A DNA stretch of 64,000 bases, taken from Microbacterium abyssi (GTDB lineage Bacteria > Actinomycetota > Actinomycetes > Actinomycetales > Microbacteriaceae). The DNA lies in NCBI RefSeq assembly GCF_015277895.1, contig NZ_CP063815.1, positions 806,001 to 870,000 on the forward strand, given 5' to 3'. Both the position numbers and the translations under genes were made by a program. Shown piece by piece: positions 62,282 through 64,000 of the stretch (positions are counted from its first letter, which is position 1; every line of letters begins with the position of its first letter). The notes beneath the pieces were generated by a model. That model was given only the letters and a program-made list of their open reading frames with translations. It searched no databases and was not told the DNA's origin.

Positions 62282-63979
62282 ATGTCCGGCACCCCGTACG
62301 ACTCGCGGCCATGGCTCACGTCCTACGCCGAAGGCGTTCCGCACGAGATAGACGCGCCGACGCAGACGCTGCCGGAGATGATCGCGACGAGCGCCAGATC
62401 GTTCGGGCGTCGGCCCGCACTCGAGTTCTTCGGCGCTGTCACGACCTACCGGCAGCTGGGGGAGCAGATCGAGCGTGCAGCAGAGGGATTGCGGCTTCTG
62501 GGCGTGAAGAAGGGCGATCGAGTCGCCCTGGTGCTGCCCAACTGCCCACAGCATGTCATCGCCTTCTATGCGGCGCTGCGCCTCGGCGCGATCGTCGTAG
62601 AGCACAATCCGCTCTACACCGCTCGGGAGCTGCGGCACCAGTTCGAAGATCACGGGGCTCGATTCGCCATCGTCTGGGACAAGAGCTTCGATACGATCGC
62701 CGGATTCCCGGCCGACCTTGAGCTCGAACGCGTCATCCGCGTCGACATTACCGAGGCGCTGCCGTTCGCCAAGCGGCTGGCACTGCGCCTGCCGCTGAAG
62801 AAGGCGCGTGCGTCGAGGGCGAGGCTGACCGAGACACCCAAGACGAAGCATCCGCTGACCTGGAGGAAGTTGGTCGACCACCGTCGTGTTCCGCGTCGGA
62901 TCGCCGGCCCGGCCCTCGGGGACACTGCACTGCTGCAGTACACGAGCGGCACCACAGGAAGCCCGAAGGGCGCGATCCTCACCCACTCGAACCTGCGCGC
63001 GAACGCCATGCAGGGGCGCGCCTGGGTGCCGGGACTCGTCGACGGGAAGGAGACGTTCTATGCGGTGCTGCCGCTGTTCCACGCCTACGGCATGACGCTG
63101 TGCCTCACCTTCGCCATGAGCATCGGCGCGAAGCTCGTGCTGTTTCCTGCCTTCGATCTCGAGCTGGTGACCGATGCCGCTCGCACGAGCCCTCCCACGT
63201 TCCTGCCCGCCGTACCGCCGATATACGACCAGCTCGCCCGCGCGGCATCGCGTGGAACCATCGACCTCTCCAGCATCCGGTTCGCCATCTCGGGCGCGAT
63301 GAGCCTGCCGCTCGCAACCGTCCGCGCCTGGGAGGATGCGACGGGAGGCATCCTCGTCGAGGGGTACGGCATGACGGAGAGTTCGCCGGTGGCGCTCGGC
63401 AACCCGATGGGCAGGACGCGACGACCCGGCACCGTCGGCGTTCCCTTCCCAAGCACCGAGATCCGCATCGTCGATCCGCACGATCCGTCCGTCGATCTGC
63501 CTCTGGGCGAGCGCGGCGAACTCCTCATCCGCGGGCCTCAGGTCTTCCAGGGCTACTGGGCGCGTCCAGGCGACACCGCGGCCTCTCTGCTTGCCGACGG
63601 CTGGCTGCGGACCGGTGACATCGCAGAAGTCTCTTCGGATGGGTTTGTGACGATCGTCGATCGACTGAAGGAGCTCATCATCACCGGCGGGTTCAATGTG
63701 TCGCCCAGCGAGGTCGAGGACGCGCTCGAAGCACACCCGGATGTCGCTGCTGCTGCGGTCGTCGGCCTTCCGCGATCGAGTGGCGGCGAAGACGTCGCAG
63801 CGGCCGTCGTGCTCCGGGAAGGGGCCGTGTTCGATGCCGGCGCGCTGCGGGACTTCTGCCGGACGAGACTCACCGCATACAAGGTGCCCAGGCGCGTCAT
63901 AGCTGTGGACGACCTGCCTCGGTCGCTCATCGGCAAGGTGCTGAGGCGCGAGGTGCGCGAGAGCATGCTCTCCGCGTAG
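62282..63979 (+). CDS. fadD: long-chain fatty-acid--CoA ligase
   Basis: The 565-aa adenylate-forming enzyme activates fatty acids with ATP and CoA. The P-loop motif is LLQYTSGTTGSPKGAILTHS, followed by FYAVLPLFHAYGMTLCLTFA, VEGYGMTESSPVALGNPMG (A5), DGWLRTGDIAEVSSDGFVTI (A7), and DRLKELIITGGFNVSPSEVE (A8). The terminal catalytic lysine is in LPRSLIGKVLRREVRE (A10). The gene starts 31 nt after pabC. Chain length preference cannot be read from the sequence. Confidence 0.9.
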   Translation: MSGTPYDSRPWLTSYAEGVPHEIDAPTQTLPEMIATSARSFGRRPALEFFGAVTTYRQLGEQIERAAEGLRLLGVKKGDRVALVLPNCPQHVIAFYAALRLGAIVVEHNPLYTARELRHQFEDHGARFAIVWDKSFDTIAGFPADLELERVIRVDITEALPFAKRLALRLPLKKARASRARLTETPKTKHPLTWRKLVDHRRVPRRIAGPALGDTALLQYTSGTTGSPKGAILTHSNLRANAMQGRAWVPGLVDGKETFYAVLPLFHAYGMTLCLTFAMSIGAKLVLFPAFDLELVTDAARTSPPTFLPAVPPIYDQLARAASRGTIDLSSIRFAISGAMSLPLATVRAWEDATGGILVEGYGMTESSPVALGNPMGRTRRPGTVGVPFPSTEIRIVDPHDPSVDLPLGERGELLIRGPQVFQGYWARPGDTAASLLADGWLRTGDIAEVSSDGFVTIVDRLKELIITGGFNVSPSEVEDALEAHPDVAAAAVVGLPRSSGGEDVAAAVVLREGAVFDAGALRDFCRTRLTAYKVPRRVIAVDDLPRSLIGKVLRREVRESMLSA

Positions 63980-64000
63980 CGGAGCCGCTCGGATCCCGGG

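Overview
The window is a chromosomal segment of a very GC-rich actinobacterium. The likely family is Microbacteriaceae, perhaps Microbacterium or a close relative. This rests on gene content and order (a Corynebacterium-type lysC with an internal beta-subunit start followed by asd, an Rv365x-type Tad cluster next to topA, a SigK/RskA-DipZ-fasciclin block), on frequent GTG/TTG starts, and on family-style intergenic repeats such as GTCGTTGAGCGAGCG. No prophage, plasmid, insertion sequence or CRISPR array was seen. Gene density is high, and most neighbours overlap by 4 nt or lie within a few tens of nt.

Layout. 1-3.3 kb: end of cystathionine beta-synthase, cystathionine gamma-synthase, a PAP2 phosphatase and a GNAT acetyltransferase. 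3.4 kb: tRNA-Ser(GGA). 3.6-6.6 kb: LCP protein, TrhO-type tRNA hydroxylase, lipoprotein. 6.8-12.7 kb (minus): moxR - DUF58 - transglutaminase - DUF1990 - unknown protein. 12.8 kb: SRP RNA. 12.9-17.5 kb: rhomboid, lysozyme-like protein, pta-ackA. 17.6-20.9 kb: HAD mutase plus GH65 phosphorylase. 20.9-29.7 kb: dnaX-recR, DMT transporter, a two-component system divergent from a DUF2871 membrane protein, lysC-asd. 29.8-34.1 kb: mqo, tdk, and a lactate module (FadR-type regulator plus lldD). 34.1-36.9 kb (minus): DUF1295 protein, HAD phosphatase, tRNA-Pro(CGG), metallophosphoesterase. 36.9-42.2 kb: class A penicillin-binding protein, a small protein with RidA, acs. 42.4-45.2 kb: compact Tad/Flp pilus cluster. 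45.3-51.8 kb: topA, tmk, holB, secreted peptidase. 51.8 kb: tRNA-Thr(CGT). 51.9-55.4 kb: VOC protein, nicotinamidase, DUF1697, YigZ, small proteins and an HNH endonuclease. 55.5-55.8 kb: an interrupted tRNA-Lys(UUU). 55.8-60.5 kb: TRIC-type channel, then fasciclin lipoprotein, dipZ, sigK-like and rskA-like genes. 60.5-64 kb: unknown protein, pabC, acyl-CoA ligase.

The main discovery is at 55481-55771 on the minus strand. A tRNA-Lys(UUU) gene is split between U34 and U35 by a 218-nt sequence. This sequence has the complete secondary-structure core of a group I self-splicing intron (P1 through P9, with a terminal omega-G). It closely resembles the cyanobacterial tRNA-Leu(UAA) intron but sits in a different tRNA and a different phylum. 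A free-standing HNH endonuclease gene begins 39 nt downstream of the tRNA.

Other notable points are an intergenic-type repeat translated in frame inside dnaX, a pair of divergent SigK-like promoters between the fasciclin and dipZ genes, many promoters whose -10 hexamer lies exactly 6 nt before the start codon (leaderless mRNAs), and a pair of FadR-type operators in front of the lactate module. All functions are assigned by reading motifs; no database search was possible.
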